The notes below the pieces were generated by a model. That model was not told the DNA's origin, did not search any database, and worked only from the letters and a program-made list of their open reading frames with translations. From SIG587 sp045649505 (GTDB taxonomy: Bacteria; Bacillota; Clostridia; Oscillospirales; Acutalibacteraceae): 42,618 nucleotides of DNA. Position 1 is the stretch's first letter. Every line of letters begins with the position of its first letter. The position numbers were made by a program, and so were the translations under genes. Location: the NCBI GenBank assembly GCA_045649505.1, contig JAZRQA010000087.1, forward strand, positions 1-42,618. Reading direction: 5' to 3'. Positions 14,429 to 21,787 of the stretch are shown in pieces.

Positions 14429-16358
14429 AATGCCTACCTCTATGCCCAAGGGCGTGCCCGCAGGACGCCGCCTTGACCCTAAGGTTCTCGCAAGGGTTTT
14501 GAAGTTGCTTGTAAAATCCTATCCTGCGCTTTTACCGTTTACGGCTTTTTGTATTGTCTTTTCCTCCCTTGTTTCGGCAATACCTTCTATCTTTACACAA
14601 AAGGTGCTTGCAGTAATAACAAGGTATATCGAAACGAAGTCTACCGATATAAGCGCGGCAATGAGGGAGATACTGCCTATAATAATAACCCTTGTAGTGC
14701 TTTATGTGCTCTCCATTACCTTTATAACAATACACACCCAGCTTATGGCGTATATTACTCAGGGCTTTCTTTCTAAAATGCGTTGTAAGATGTTTGACGG
14801 TATGCAAAATCTGCCCATAAAGTATTTTGACCAAAATAGGCACGGCGATATAATGAGTCATTACACCAATGATATTGACACCCTGCGTCAGCTTGTGTCA
14901 CAGTCACTTCCGAGCTTGCTTCAAAGCGTTATCATAGTTGTTACGGTGCTATCAATTATGCTGTGGTACAGCGTTTGGATGACCCTTGTTGTGCTTTCGG
15001 GCGTTGCAGTAATGCTTTTTGTTTCCAAGACCATAGGCGGCGGCAGCGCGAAATACTTTATCCGTCAGCAAAAGGCTATCGGTAAGACCGAGGGCTTTGT
15101 TCAGGAGATGATGAACGGTCAGAAGGTAGTTAAGGTGTTCTGCTATGAGGAGCAGGCAAAGGCCGATTTTGACGGTATAAATAATGCGCTTTATGAGGAC
15201 AGCTATAAGGCGCATGCATATGCCAACTCTATGGGCCCGATAATTATGAATATAGGCAACGTGCTCTATGTTATCTGCGCCACCGTGGGCGGATTGTTTC
15301 TTGTGCTCGGCGCACCAAATCTTGCAATCTCTGGACTGCCGTTTACCATTGATATAATAATTCCTTTCCTTAATATGACCAAGCAGTTCACGGGCAATAT
15401 AAATCAGGTATCCCAACAGTTCAACTCGATAGTAATGGCGCTTGCAGGCGCACAGCGCATATTTGAGCTTATGGATACGCCTGCCGAGACAGATGAGGGA
15501 TACGTTACCCTTGTTAATGCGCATATCGATGAAAACGGCGCGGTTAAAGAAGCTAAGGAGCATACGGGCCATTGGGCATGGAAGCATCCCCACACCGCCG
15601 ACGGAAGGGTAACCTATACAGAACTTAAGGGCGATGTGCGTATGGTGGATGTAGATTTTGCCTATGAGGAGGGCAAACCCGTGCTTCATAATGTTTCGGT
15701 TTATGCGAAGCCCGGTCAAAAGGTTGCCTTTGTCGGCGCGACGGGTGCGGGCAAGACGACCATAACAAACCTTATTAACCGTTTTTATGATATTGCCGAC
15801 GGAAAAATACGCTATGACGGCATAAATATCAACAAAATAAAAAAATCCGACCTGCGCCGTAGTCTTGGCATCGTATTACAGGAAACCAACCTGTTCACAG
15901 GTACCGTTATGGATAATATCCGTTACGGAAAGCTTGATGCTACCGATGAGGAGTGTATCGCTGCCGCCAAGCTTGCGGGCGCCGATGATTTTATCCGCCG
16001 TCTGCCTAAGGGCTATGATACGCCCCTTGCAAATAACGGCTCGAATTTATCGCAGGGACAACGTCAGCTTATAGCTATTGCTCGCGCTGCCGTTGCCGAC
16101 CCGCCCGTTCTTATAATGGACGAGGCAACATCTTCTATTGATACCCGTACCGAGGCAATAGTTCAGCGAGGTATGGATAAACTTATGGAGGGTAGGACGG
16201 TATTTGTTATTGCTCACCGTCTTTCTACTGTTAAGAACTGCGATGTTATAATGGTATTAGACCACGGCAAAATTATCGAGCGCGGTGACCATAAGGCTCT
16301 TATTGAGCAAAAGGGAACCTATTATAAGCTTTATACAGGTGCCTTTGAATTAGAATAA
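14421..16358 (+). CDS. ABC exporter half-transporter 2 (canonical NBD)
   Basis: A ~645-residue second half of the exporter. It has a membrane domain and a complete nucleotide-binding site: Walker A GATGAGKTT, signature LSQGQRQL, Walker B VLIMDEATSSID with the catalytic Glu, and H-loop FVIAHRLSTV. A ~45-residue insert between the two domains (about 370-415, containing HTGHWAWKHPH) is His/Trp-rich. The asymmetry of a consensus site here and a degenerate site in the partner is the classic heterodimer pattern. ATG 14421 overlaps the previous stop (ATGAGTAA); GTG 14412 is an in-frame alternative. A strong terminator follows. Confidence 0.9.
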   Translation: MSKMPTSMPKGVPAGRRLDPKVLARVLKLLVKSYPALLPFTAFCIVFSSLVSAIPSIFTQKVLAVITRYIETKSTDISAAMREILPIIITLVVLYVLSITFITIHTQLMAYITQGFLSKMRCKMFDGMQNLPIKYFDQNRHGDIMSHYTNDIDTLRQLVSQSLPSLLQSVIIVVTVLSIMLWYSVWMTLVVLSGVAVMLFVSKTIGGGSAKYFIRQQKAIGKTEGFVQEMMNGQKVVKVFCYEEQAKADFDGINNALYEDSYKAHAYANSMGPIIMNIGNVLYVICATVGGLFLVLGAPNLAISGLPFTIDIIIPFLNMTKQFTGNINQVSQQFNSIVMALAGAQRIFELMDTPAETDEGYVTLVNAHIDENGAVKEAKEHTGHWAWKHPHTADGRVTYTELKGDVRMVDVDFAYEEGKPVLHNVSVYAKPGQKVAFVGATGAGKTTITNLINRFYDIADGKIRYDGININKIKKSDLRRSLGIVLQETNLFTGTVMDNIRYGKLDATDEECIAAAKLAGADDFIRRLPKGYDTPLANNGSNLSQGQRQLIAIARAAVADPPVLIMDEATSSIDTRTEAIVQRGMDKLMEGRTVFVIAHRLSTVKNCDVIMVLDHGKIIERGDHKALIEQKGTYYKLYTGAFELE

Positions 16359-16382
16359 AAGGGCTAAAGACTTGTAAAGCAA

Positions 16383-16418
16383 AAACGACCCCCACGCCAT
16401 TTAGCGTGGGGGGTTTTA
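16383..16418. terminator. Terminator between convergent genes
   Basis: CCCCCACGC-CATTTA-GCGTGGGGG followed by TTTT, with As before the stem. It ends the exporter operon and lies against the 3' end of the convergent 3D-domain gene. Confidence 0.88.
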
Positions 16419-16419
16419 A

Positions 16420-17385
16420 TTATCCTATAATATAAATTTCAACGCTTCGTCTGCCAAAGGCAACACACTGTGCCTCGCTGGTCATAAACAGGTCAACATT
16501 ATAAGGGTACTGCTTTGTGAAACCGCCTGTGTCAGCGGCAACGGCGTAGCCGTACATATAAGACCCGTCGGAGGATTTTATAAACATTTTTGTACCGTAG
16601 GGTATAAATTTGGGGTTTACCGCAATATAGCCCGGTTGGGGAGCAACGCCTGTCGAGCAGTTGTTACCCGTATAGGTGTAGGCAGTGGCGGTAACGGTGA
16701 GATGCTTTGTGTAGTTAACGGGGCAGTTGTTTTCATCAAGCACGATTGGGGTTTCGGGCATCAGTGTAGACATAGCAGCTACACTGGCGTTAGTTTTAAC
16801 CGCGGGCTTAACCTCGGTAACATAAGCCGGCTTGGTGGAAAGTATTTGAGTTTCAACAACATTGCCGTTTACAAGCTTTCTCTCGCAGGTAACGATTGTG
16901 TTGGTGGATTTATCGGTATAGGTTTCTTTTTTGTAATCAACATCAACAATGTCGATATACTCGGTATCGGATACATCAGCCGTAAGGGGAAGGCTTACAA
17001 TATCGTGCTTATCAAGGGTAATGCCGGCAAGGGCAATAACATCCTTAACGGTACCTCCCGCAAAGGTAACCTCGGTAGTTTTTTTGTTAAGGGTAACATA
17101 TACGGGGAAGGTATTTGTAATATCTATATTTATTTTATTGCCGTCTTTCTCGGTACCGTTGAGCACATAGGTGCCTTCCTCGAAGCCGCCTAAGGTAAGA
17201 AGCTCAGAGGTTTCGCTTTTATTGGTCTTAAAGGTAACGGTCTGAGCACCGGCGGTAATGCAAACGGTGTTAAGGGTTTGCATAATCGCAAATACCGAAA
17301 GCACGGTGCAAACTGCAAGCGCAACACTGGTGGCTGTGCGTGCAACAGCACTACGATATTTTTTTAAGTGATTTAGTATACTCAT
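16420..17385 (-). CDS. Secreted 3D-domain/DUF348 cell-wall protein
   Basis: A 321-residue exported or membrane-anchored protein. A transmembrane signal segment lies at about residues 16-40 (VARTATSVALAVCTVLSVFAIM). A DUF348-like ubiquitin-fold repeat region follows (TVTFAGGTVKDVIALAGITL). The C-terminal 3D domain has TATAYTYTGNNCSTG, GYIAVNPKFIPYGTK, AADTGG and NVDLF, whose aspartates form the presumed active site. The architecture matches YabE/RpfB-like murein-processing proteins without the G5 domain. Start ATG 17385 was chosen because AAGGAG lies just upstream; the longer frame to 17409 has no site. It is convergent to the exporter, with its own perfect promoter and a structured leader. 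Confidence 0.87.
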   Translation of the reverse strand: MSILNHLKKYRSAVARTATSVALAVCTVLSVFAIMQTLNTVCITAGAQTVTFKTNKSETSELLTLGGFEEGTYVLNGTEKDGNKINIDITNTFPVYVTLNKKTTEVTFAGGTVKDVIALAGITLDKHDIVSLPLTADVSDTEYIDIVDVDYKKETYTDKSTNTIVTCERKLVNGNVVETQILSTKPAYVTEVKPAVKTNASVAAMSTLMPETPIVLDENNCPVNYTKHLTVTATAYTYTGNNCSTGVAPQPGYIAVNPKFIPYGTKMFIKSSDGSYMYGYAVAADTGGFTKQYPYNVDLFMTSEAQCVAFGRRSVEIYIIG

Positions 17386-17486
17386 TAAATAACTCCTTAT
17401 TTCCTGCAAATGTTGTTACAAATCAGTAACTTTTTATGTGTTTTGCAGGTCCAAATTGCTATGTTTTTGGGCTTTGTCATCACCGA
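17386..17486 (-). promoter_or_regulatory. Structured 5' leader of the 3D-domain gene
   Basis: The ~100-nt minus-strand leader contains CCTGCAAA pairing with TTTGCAGG across ~30 bases that hold an inner GTTAC-tgattt-GTAAC hairpin. The outer stem ends a few bases before the AAGGAG site. It could modulate translation or mRNA stability. I do not recognise a known riboswitch. Confidence 0.4.
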
Positions 17487-17492
17487 GGCACT

Positions 17493-17521
17493 ATTATAAT
17501 GAACAAAAAATGAAATGTCAA
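17493..17521 (-). promoter_or_regulatory. Consensus promoter of the 3D-domain gene
   Basis: Minus-strand TTGACA (17516-17521), 17-bp spacer, TATAAT (17493-17498): a perfect sigma-A promoter. Confidence 0.88.
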
Positions 17522-17744
17522 GCCACTAAAACACGGTCTTTTTTGTGTATTTTTCACAAAAGTTACAAAAGAAACAAAATTGTTACAACTTTGTAACCTT
17601 AAAAACGGGTTGTTTTTGGCAATTTTTGGTAATAGGTTTGTGCAAAACTACAATTTTGCTCTAAAGGGTGCACGCGCTTTACCTTTAATATAGTCATTTA
17701 CAAGCCAAAATATACCAAAAAACAAGAAATATTGATTTTATTGC

Positions 17745-17773
17745 TTTACAAACACAATATATTGTGGTATTAT
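17745..17773 (+). promoter_or_regulatory. pyrR promoter with NrdR-box-like palindrome in the spacer
   Basis: TTTACA (17745-17750), 17-bp spacer, TATTAT (17768-17773). The spacer is a perfect 14-bp palindrome, CACAATATATTGTG (17753-17766). With flanks it reads ACACAATATATTGTGG, one base away from the NrdR-box consensus I remember (ACACWATATATWGTGT). A protein bound there would block RNA polymerase. The gene-free stretch 17522-17744 upstream shows nothing else I can identify, only AT-rich sequence. Confidence 0.65.
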
Positions 17774-17817
17774 ATTTGAGGTATAAAAATTAAAATTTCT
17801 TTAAGTTCGGTACCGTG

Positions 17818-17922
17818 ATGCCACAAGAGTGTATTTATATATGTATATTACCCTTAAGCCCCGCATATTACCGTTACAAAGGGAAAATGCATAAGAAAGT
17901 ACGCCCCGTCGGTTACACCTGA
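17818..17922 (+). CDS. Possible 34-codon leader peptide before pyrR
   Basis: An open frame ATG 17818 to TGA 17920-17922, in the leader of pyrR, begins MPQECIYICIL. The stop codon lies inside the loop-distal half of the attenuator hairpin, so a ribosome finishing this frame would break the terminator stem. The start has only a weak ribosome site. Its first residues resemble the PyrR start (MPQCKAV), which may be chance. The function is speculative. Confidence 0.25.
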   Translation: MPQECIYICILPLSPAYYRYKGKMHKKVRPVGYT

Positions 17923-17936
17923 TGGGGATTTTTTAT
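17904..17936 (+). terminator. Attenuator upstream of pyrR
   Basis: CCCCGTC pairs with GATGGGG around an inner GGT/ACC step, followed by ATTTTTTAT, directly before the pyrR ribosome site. In this position it is expected to be the regulated terminator of the pyrimidine operon. The usual PyrR-binding loop sequence is not evident upstream. Confidence 0.75.
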
Positions 17937-17952
17937 GAAAGGGGACGGTTGA

Positions 17953-18492
17953 ATGCCGCAATGTAAGGCTGTGTTAATGGATGAGGCAGGCATAGAGCGC
18001 GCCCTTAAACGAATTTCACATGAAATACTTGAAAAAAACAAGGGCTGTGAGGATGTGTGTATTATCGGCATACGCCGCCGAGGCGTACCCATTGCCCACC
18101 GCATTGCCGACTACATATATAATATAGAGGGCGTGAGTGTGCCTGTAGGCAGTCTTGATATAACGCTGTATCGTGATGATTTAAGCGAGCTTGCCGACAG
18201 TGCCGTAATAAACAGCACCGATATCTCCTTTAGCGTAAAAGGGAAAAGGATAGTTTTAGTTGATGATGTTCTTTTTACGGGAAGAACCGCCCGCGCGGCA
18301 TTAGAGGCGGTAATAAGGACGGGTCGCCCCTCTATAGTTCAGCTTGCCGTACTTATTGACCGTGGCCACAGGGAGCTGCCTATACGCGGGGACTATGTGG
18401 GTAAAAATGTACCCACATCAAAGAGTGAGAGGGTATTTGTAAAAATTCCGCCTGTTGATGATGTTTGCGTAGTTGAGCTTTACGAGGGTTAA
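17953..18492 (+). CDS. pyrR: Bifunctional pyr operon regulator/uracil phosphoribosyltransferase
   Basis: A 179-residue PyrR, an RNA-binding attenuation protein of pyrimidine genes with uracil phosphoribosyltransferase activity. The PRPP-binding motif is VLVDDVLFTGRTARAAL (about residues 98-114). IGIRRRGVPIAHRIA and SLDITLYRDDL are typical. Length matches the family. The ribosome site AAAGGGG lies 8 bases before ATG 17953. It is followed by the uracil permease gene, the classic pyrR-pyrP pairing, so the unit senses UMP/UTP and controls uracil uptake. No pyrimidine biosynthesis genes are in the window. Confidence 0.95.
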   Translation: MPQCKAVLMDEAGIERALKRISHEILEKNKGCEDVCIIGIRRRGVPIAHRIADYIYNIEGVSVPVGSLDITLYRDDLSELADSAVINSTDISFSVKGKRIVLVDDVLFTGRTARAALEAVIRTGRPSIVQLAVLIDRGHRELPIRGDYVGKNVPTSKSERVFVKIPPVDDVCVVELYEG

Positions 18493-18548
18493 ATTAAGGC
18501 ACAGCCTTATTTAATATAGAAAATAAAAAAATGGGGGAAAAAGAAAAA

Positions 18549-19916
18549 ATGAAAATGATTTACAATGTAAAAGACCGTCCTAAATTCGGTCAGGTTATCG
18601 TGTTTGCTATCCAGCAGCTTCTTGCCATTATGGCGGCAACTCTGGTAGTACCGGTAATCATCGGTCACGGTATGAGCTCCGCTGCCGCACTTTTCGGCGC
18701 AGGTCTTGGAACCTTGGTTTACTTACTGTTTACAAAGTTCTCAAGTCCCGTTTTCCTTGGTTCTTCCTTTGCCTTTTTAGGCTCCATGGCCGCTGCTTTT
18801 GCAGGCGGCGTTAGCGTACAGCTTGGTTATGTTGGACTTATTTTGGGTGCCGTTTGCGCAGGTCTTGTTTATGTAGTAATCGCACTTATTGTTAAGTTTG
18901 TTGGCGTTGGCTGGATAAACAAACTTATGCCTGCTGTTGTTATCGGTCCCACAGTTGCTATAATCGGTCTTTCGCTTGCCGGCAATGCAGTCGGCGATTT
19001 ACAAAAGGGCGGCGTTATGAACGCTGACGGTGTACCCACTGCAAATGTACTTATCTGCGTTTTAATCGGTCTTGTTACTTTAGCCGTTACAATGCTTTGC
19101 TCAACCTACGGCAAAAAGACCGCTAAGCTTATTCCGTTTATTATCGGTATTCTCGCAGGTTATGCAGTTGCCGCTATCTTCACTGTTATCGGTATCGTTA
19201 CTGAAGACCCTGCCCTTATGGTAATTGATTTCGGTAAATTTACTGCTCTCGTTTGTGACGGCGTTACCCTTAAAACCTTCTTTGCGGTTCCTGAGTTTAC
19301 CTTCCTTACTGCTCTTGGCGGGGTTGGAGAATTAAACGGTGCATACATCGGTACAATTGCGGTTGCTTATATTCCTGTTGCATTCGTTGTATTTGCCGAG
19401 CATATTGCTGACCACAAAAATATCTCCTCTATTATCGAGAGCGACCTTCTTGAGGAGCCCGGTCTTCACAGAACCCTTCTTGGTGACGGCGTTGGCTCAA
19501 TGGTTGGCGCATTCTTCGGCGGTTGCCCCAACACCACATACGGTGAGAGCGTTGCCTGTGTTGCTATAACTAAGAACGCTTCGGTTGTTACCATTCTCGG
19601 TGCCGCTATCGGTGCTATTATTGTTTCCTTCTTTAATCCCTTCGTTGCTTTTGTAAACTCTATCCCTGCCTGTGTAATGGGCGGCGTATGTATGGCACTT
19701 TACGGCTTTATTGCTGTTTCGGGTCTTAAAATGATTCAGAAGGTTGACCTTGAGGATAATGCAAACCTTTTCACCGCTTCGGTTATTCTTATTGCAGGTA
19801 TCGGCGGCTTAACCCTTTCCTTTGGCAAGGTTACACTGACTGCCATTGCCTGTGCACTTATCCTTGGTATTCTTACCAATGTAATGCTTCAAGGCAAGAA
19901 AAAGGACGCCGAATAA
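18549..19916 (+). CDS. uraA: Uracil permease, NCS2 family
   Basis: A ~455-residue uracil:proton symporter of the nucleobase-cation-symport-2 family. It has about 14 hydrophobic segments and starts MKMIYNVKDRPKFGQVIVFAIQ-like, as in UraA/PyrP. VFAEHIADHKNIS carries the substrate-site Glu, and GGCPNTTYGES is the second substrate-contacting motif. ATG 18549 is preferred because GGGGG lies 11 bases upstream; ATG 18531 is in frame but has no ribosome site. It is co-transcribed with pyrR. A strong terminator follows. Confidence 0.92.
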   Translation: MKMIYNVKDRPKFGQVIVFAIQQLLAIMAATLVVPVIIGHGMSSAAALFGAGLGTLVYLLFTKFSSPVFLGSSFAFLGSMAAAFAGGVSVQLGYVGLILGAVCAGLVYVVIALIVKFVGVGWINKLMPAVVIGPTVAIIGLSLAGNAVGDLQKGGVMNADGVPTANVLICVLIGLVTLAVTMLCSTYGKKTAKLIPFIIGILAGYAVAAIFTVIGIVTEDPALMVIDFGKFTALVCDGVTLKTFFAVPEFTFLTALGGVGELNGAYIGTIAVAYIPVAFVVFAEHIADHKNISSIIESDLLEEPGLHRTLLGDGVGSMVGAFFGGCPNTTYGESVACVAITKNASVVTILGAAIGAIIVSFFNPFVAFVNSIPACVMGGVCMALYGFIAVSGLKMIQKVDLEDNANLFTASVILIAGIGGLTLSFGKVTLTAIACALILGILTNVMLQGKKKDAE

Positions 19917-19933
19917 TAACGGCTTAAAAAATA

Positions 19934-19971
19934 AAACTCGGATGTGATTATCACATCCGAGTTATTTTTTT
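19934..19971 (+). terminator. Terminator of pyrR-uraA
   Basis: A 13-bp stem AACTCGGATGTGA / TCACATCCGAGTT with a 3-base loop, followed by ATTTTTTT. Confidence 0.9.
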
Positions 19972-19972
19972 A

Positions 19973-20001
19973 TTGAAAAATTTCCTACACATATATATAA
20001 T
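19973..20001 (+). promoter_or_regulatory. Promoter of mnmA
   Basis: TTGAAA (19973-19978), 17-bp spacer, TATAAT (19996-20001), starting a ~25-nt leader with the strong ribosome site AAGGAGGTGA. Confidence 0.82.
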
Positions 20002-20031
20002 ATGTATATAAACAAGAAGGAGGTGAGGGAA

Positions 20032-21069
20032 ATGGCAAAAGCGATGGCGGCAATGAGCGGAGGCGTTGATTCAAGCGTTGTTGCGGTACTGCTCAAGAAT
20101 GCAGGGTATCAGGTTTTAGGCGGCACTCTGCGCCTTTATGATGTAAACGGTGAAATTTCGCCCGATATTGCCGATGCAAAAAGCGTTTGCGAAAAACTTA
20201 ATATCCCTCACTTTGTTTTTGACCTGCGAGAGGAATTTGAGCAAAGCGTAATTTCTCCCTTTATTGATACCTATTTAAGCGGCGGCACCCCCAACCCCTG
20301 CACACTATGTAACCGTTATATTAAATTTTCAGGCTTGCTTGACTGCGCGCAGCAAGCGGGCGCAGATTATATTGCCACAGGTCACTACGCGAGAATACAA
20401 AAAAGCGGTGACAGGTTTTTGCTTTGCCGAGCCGCTGACAAAACTAAAGACCAAAGCTATATGCTTTATTCTTTAAGCCAGTATCAGCTTGCTCATACTC
20501 TGTTCCCATTAGGGGAGCTTACCAAGGCGCAGGCGAGGGAAATTGCGCGCGAATACGACCTTGCAACGGCGCACAAATCGGATAGTCAGGACATCTGCTT
20601 TGTGCCCGACGGGAATTATGCCGCTTTTATAGAACGGCATAGGGGCTTTACGGCGCAGTGCGGTAATTTTATTGATGAAATGGGCAATATTCTCGGACAT
20701 CATAAGGGTGTTATACGTTACACGATAGGTCAGCGAAAGGGACTTGGCATTGCGCTGGGCAAGCCTGCCTTTGTTCTGAATAAGGATGCGCTCAAAAACA
20801 CCGTTACCCTTGGCGGCGAGCCTGCTTTGTTTAAAAAACGCGTAGAGGTTACCGATATTAACCTTATTCCGTTTGATACCTTAAGCAGCAGCATAAGGGT
20901 TAGCGCAAAATTAAGGTACCGACATATTGAACAACCTGCTACACTGCATAGTCTGGATGAAAATAATGTTGTTATAGAATTTGATGAGCCTCAGCGAGCC
21001 CCGAGCCCCGGTCAGGCGGCGGTGTTTTATGACGGTGACACAGTAATCGGAGGAGGAATAATAAAATGA
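20032..21069 (+). CDS. mnmA: tRNA-uridine 2-sulfurtransferase
   Basis: A 345-residue MnmA that thiolates uridine-34 of tRNA(Lys/Glu/Gln), an ATP-pyrophosphatase. The P-loop is SGGVDSS (residues 9-15). The catalytic cysteines are Cys93 (NPCTLCN) and Cys189 (SQDICF). ATGHYAR, KDQSYML and YTIGQRKGLG are conserved. A C-terminal beta-barrel follows. ATG 20032 is chosen because AAGGAGGTGA lies just upstream; a frame opening at 20002 is upstream of that site. No sulfur donor gene is beside it. The next gene starts inside its stop codon (ATGA at 21066), so they are coupled. Confidence 0.94.
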   Translation: MAKAMAAMSGGVDSSVVAVLLKNAGYQVLGGTLRLYDVNGEISPDIADAKSVCEKLNIPHFVFDLREEFEQSVISPFIDTYLSGGTPNPCTLCNRYIKFSGLLDCAQQAGADYIATGHYARIQKSGDRFLLCRAADKTKDQSYMLYSLSQYQLAHTLFPLGELTKAQAREIAREYDLATAHKSDSQDICFVPDGNYAAFIERHRGFTAQCGNFIDEMGNILGHHKGVIRYTIGQRKGLGIALGKPAFVLNKDALKNTVTLGGEPALFKKRVEVTDINLIPFDTLSSSIRVSAKLRYRHIEQPATLHSLDENNVVIEFDEPQRAPSPGQAAVFYDGDTVIGGGIIK

Positions 21070-21719
21070 ACGAAACGTTAAAGCAGACGATGGCTGCGCT
21101 TGAGAAAAATAATATAAAAACATTTTATGCAAAAACGGCGGCGGATGTAGTTGGCATTGTTAAAACACTTATAAAAAAAGGCGATATTATTTCCTGCGGC
21201 GGATCCACCTCGGTAAAGCAGGCGGGAATTATTGAGCTTATAGAAAACGGAGACTATAATTTTTATGATAGGAATAAGACGGGGATTACCGCTAGTGAGC
21301 GCGACGAAATATATTCAATTACGGTTAATGCAGACGCTTATTTTTGCTCAAGTAACGCCGTTACAAAAAAGGGCGAGCTTGTTAATGTAGACGGCTTTTG
21401 CAACCGTATCGCATCCATTGCCTTCGGCCCTAAAAGCGTTATAATGGTTGTATCGGTCAACAAGATAGTTGAGGATATTGCCGAGGCGGTTATGCGTATT
21501 AAAACGGTTGCGGCACCCAAAAACTGCGTGCGGCTGGGCAAAAACACCTACTGCGCCAAAATGGGACAATGTGTCAGCATTAAAAACGGTCAGGGTACCG
21601 AAATGACCGCAGGATGTGACAGCGAGGATAGAATTTGCCGCACATATCTTATAAGCGGCAAGCAGGGAATAAAGGATAGAATCAAGGTTATTTTCTGCGA
21701 TGAGCCTCTTGGATACTAA
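21066..21719 (+). CDS. LUD domain protein (lactate-utilisation-like)
   Basis: A 217-residue LUD-domain protein related to LutC/YkgG. The family pattern is seen as DIISCGGSTSVKQAGI (about residues 39-54), DAYFCSSNAVTKKGELVNVDG and IVEDIAEAVMRIKTVAAPKN. The Cys-rich C-terminal stretch (about 178-203, CVRLGKNTYCAKMGQC onward) is unusual for LutC. It is common in clostridial stand-alone LUD proteins. There are no lutA/lutB partners here, so lactate oxidation is not implied. It overlaps mnmA by 4 bases. The biochemical role is unknown. Confidence 0.82.
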   Translation: MNETLKQTMAALEKNNIKTFYAKTAADVVGIVKTLIKKGDIISCGGSTSVKQAGIIELIENGDYNFYDRNKTGITASERDEIYSITVNADAYFCSSNAVTKKGELVNVDGFCNRIASIAFGPKSVIMVVSVNKIVEDIAEAVMRIKTVAAPKNCVRLGKNTYCAKMGQCVSIKNGQGTEMTAGCDSEDRICRTYLISGKQGIKDRIKVIFCDEPLGY

Positions 21720-21750
21720 GACGTTGGCACAAAAAAATAGAACTGCTTAT

Positions 21751-21787
21751 AAAAAATCCCGCAGGAAAATTCCTGCGGGATTTTTTT
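21751..21787. terminator. Bidirectional terminator between convergent operons
   Basis: AAAAAATCCCGCAGGA / TCCTGCGGGATTTTTTT, with A and T runs on both sides. It serves both the LUD gene and thrS, overlapping the last codon of thrS. Confidence 0.9.

Noticed and set aside
14952..15719. 255-codon minus-strand open frame
   Set aside because: It is antisense to the second ABC exporter half, has unlikely composition and no ribosome site.
17386..17486. Known c-di-AMP (ydaO-type) riboswitch before the 3D-domain gene
   Set aside because: The leader is too short and I could not find the conserved core.
21066..21719. Lactate utilisation operon gene lutC
   Set aside because: Neither lutA nor lutB is nearby, and the Cys-rich tail differs, so only the LUD domain is claimed.
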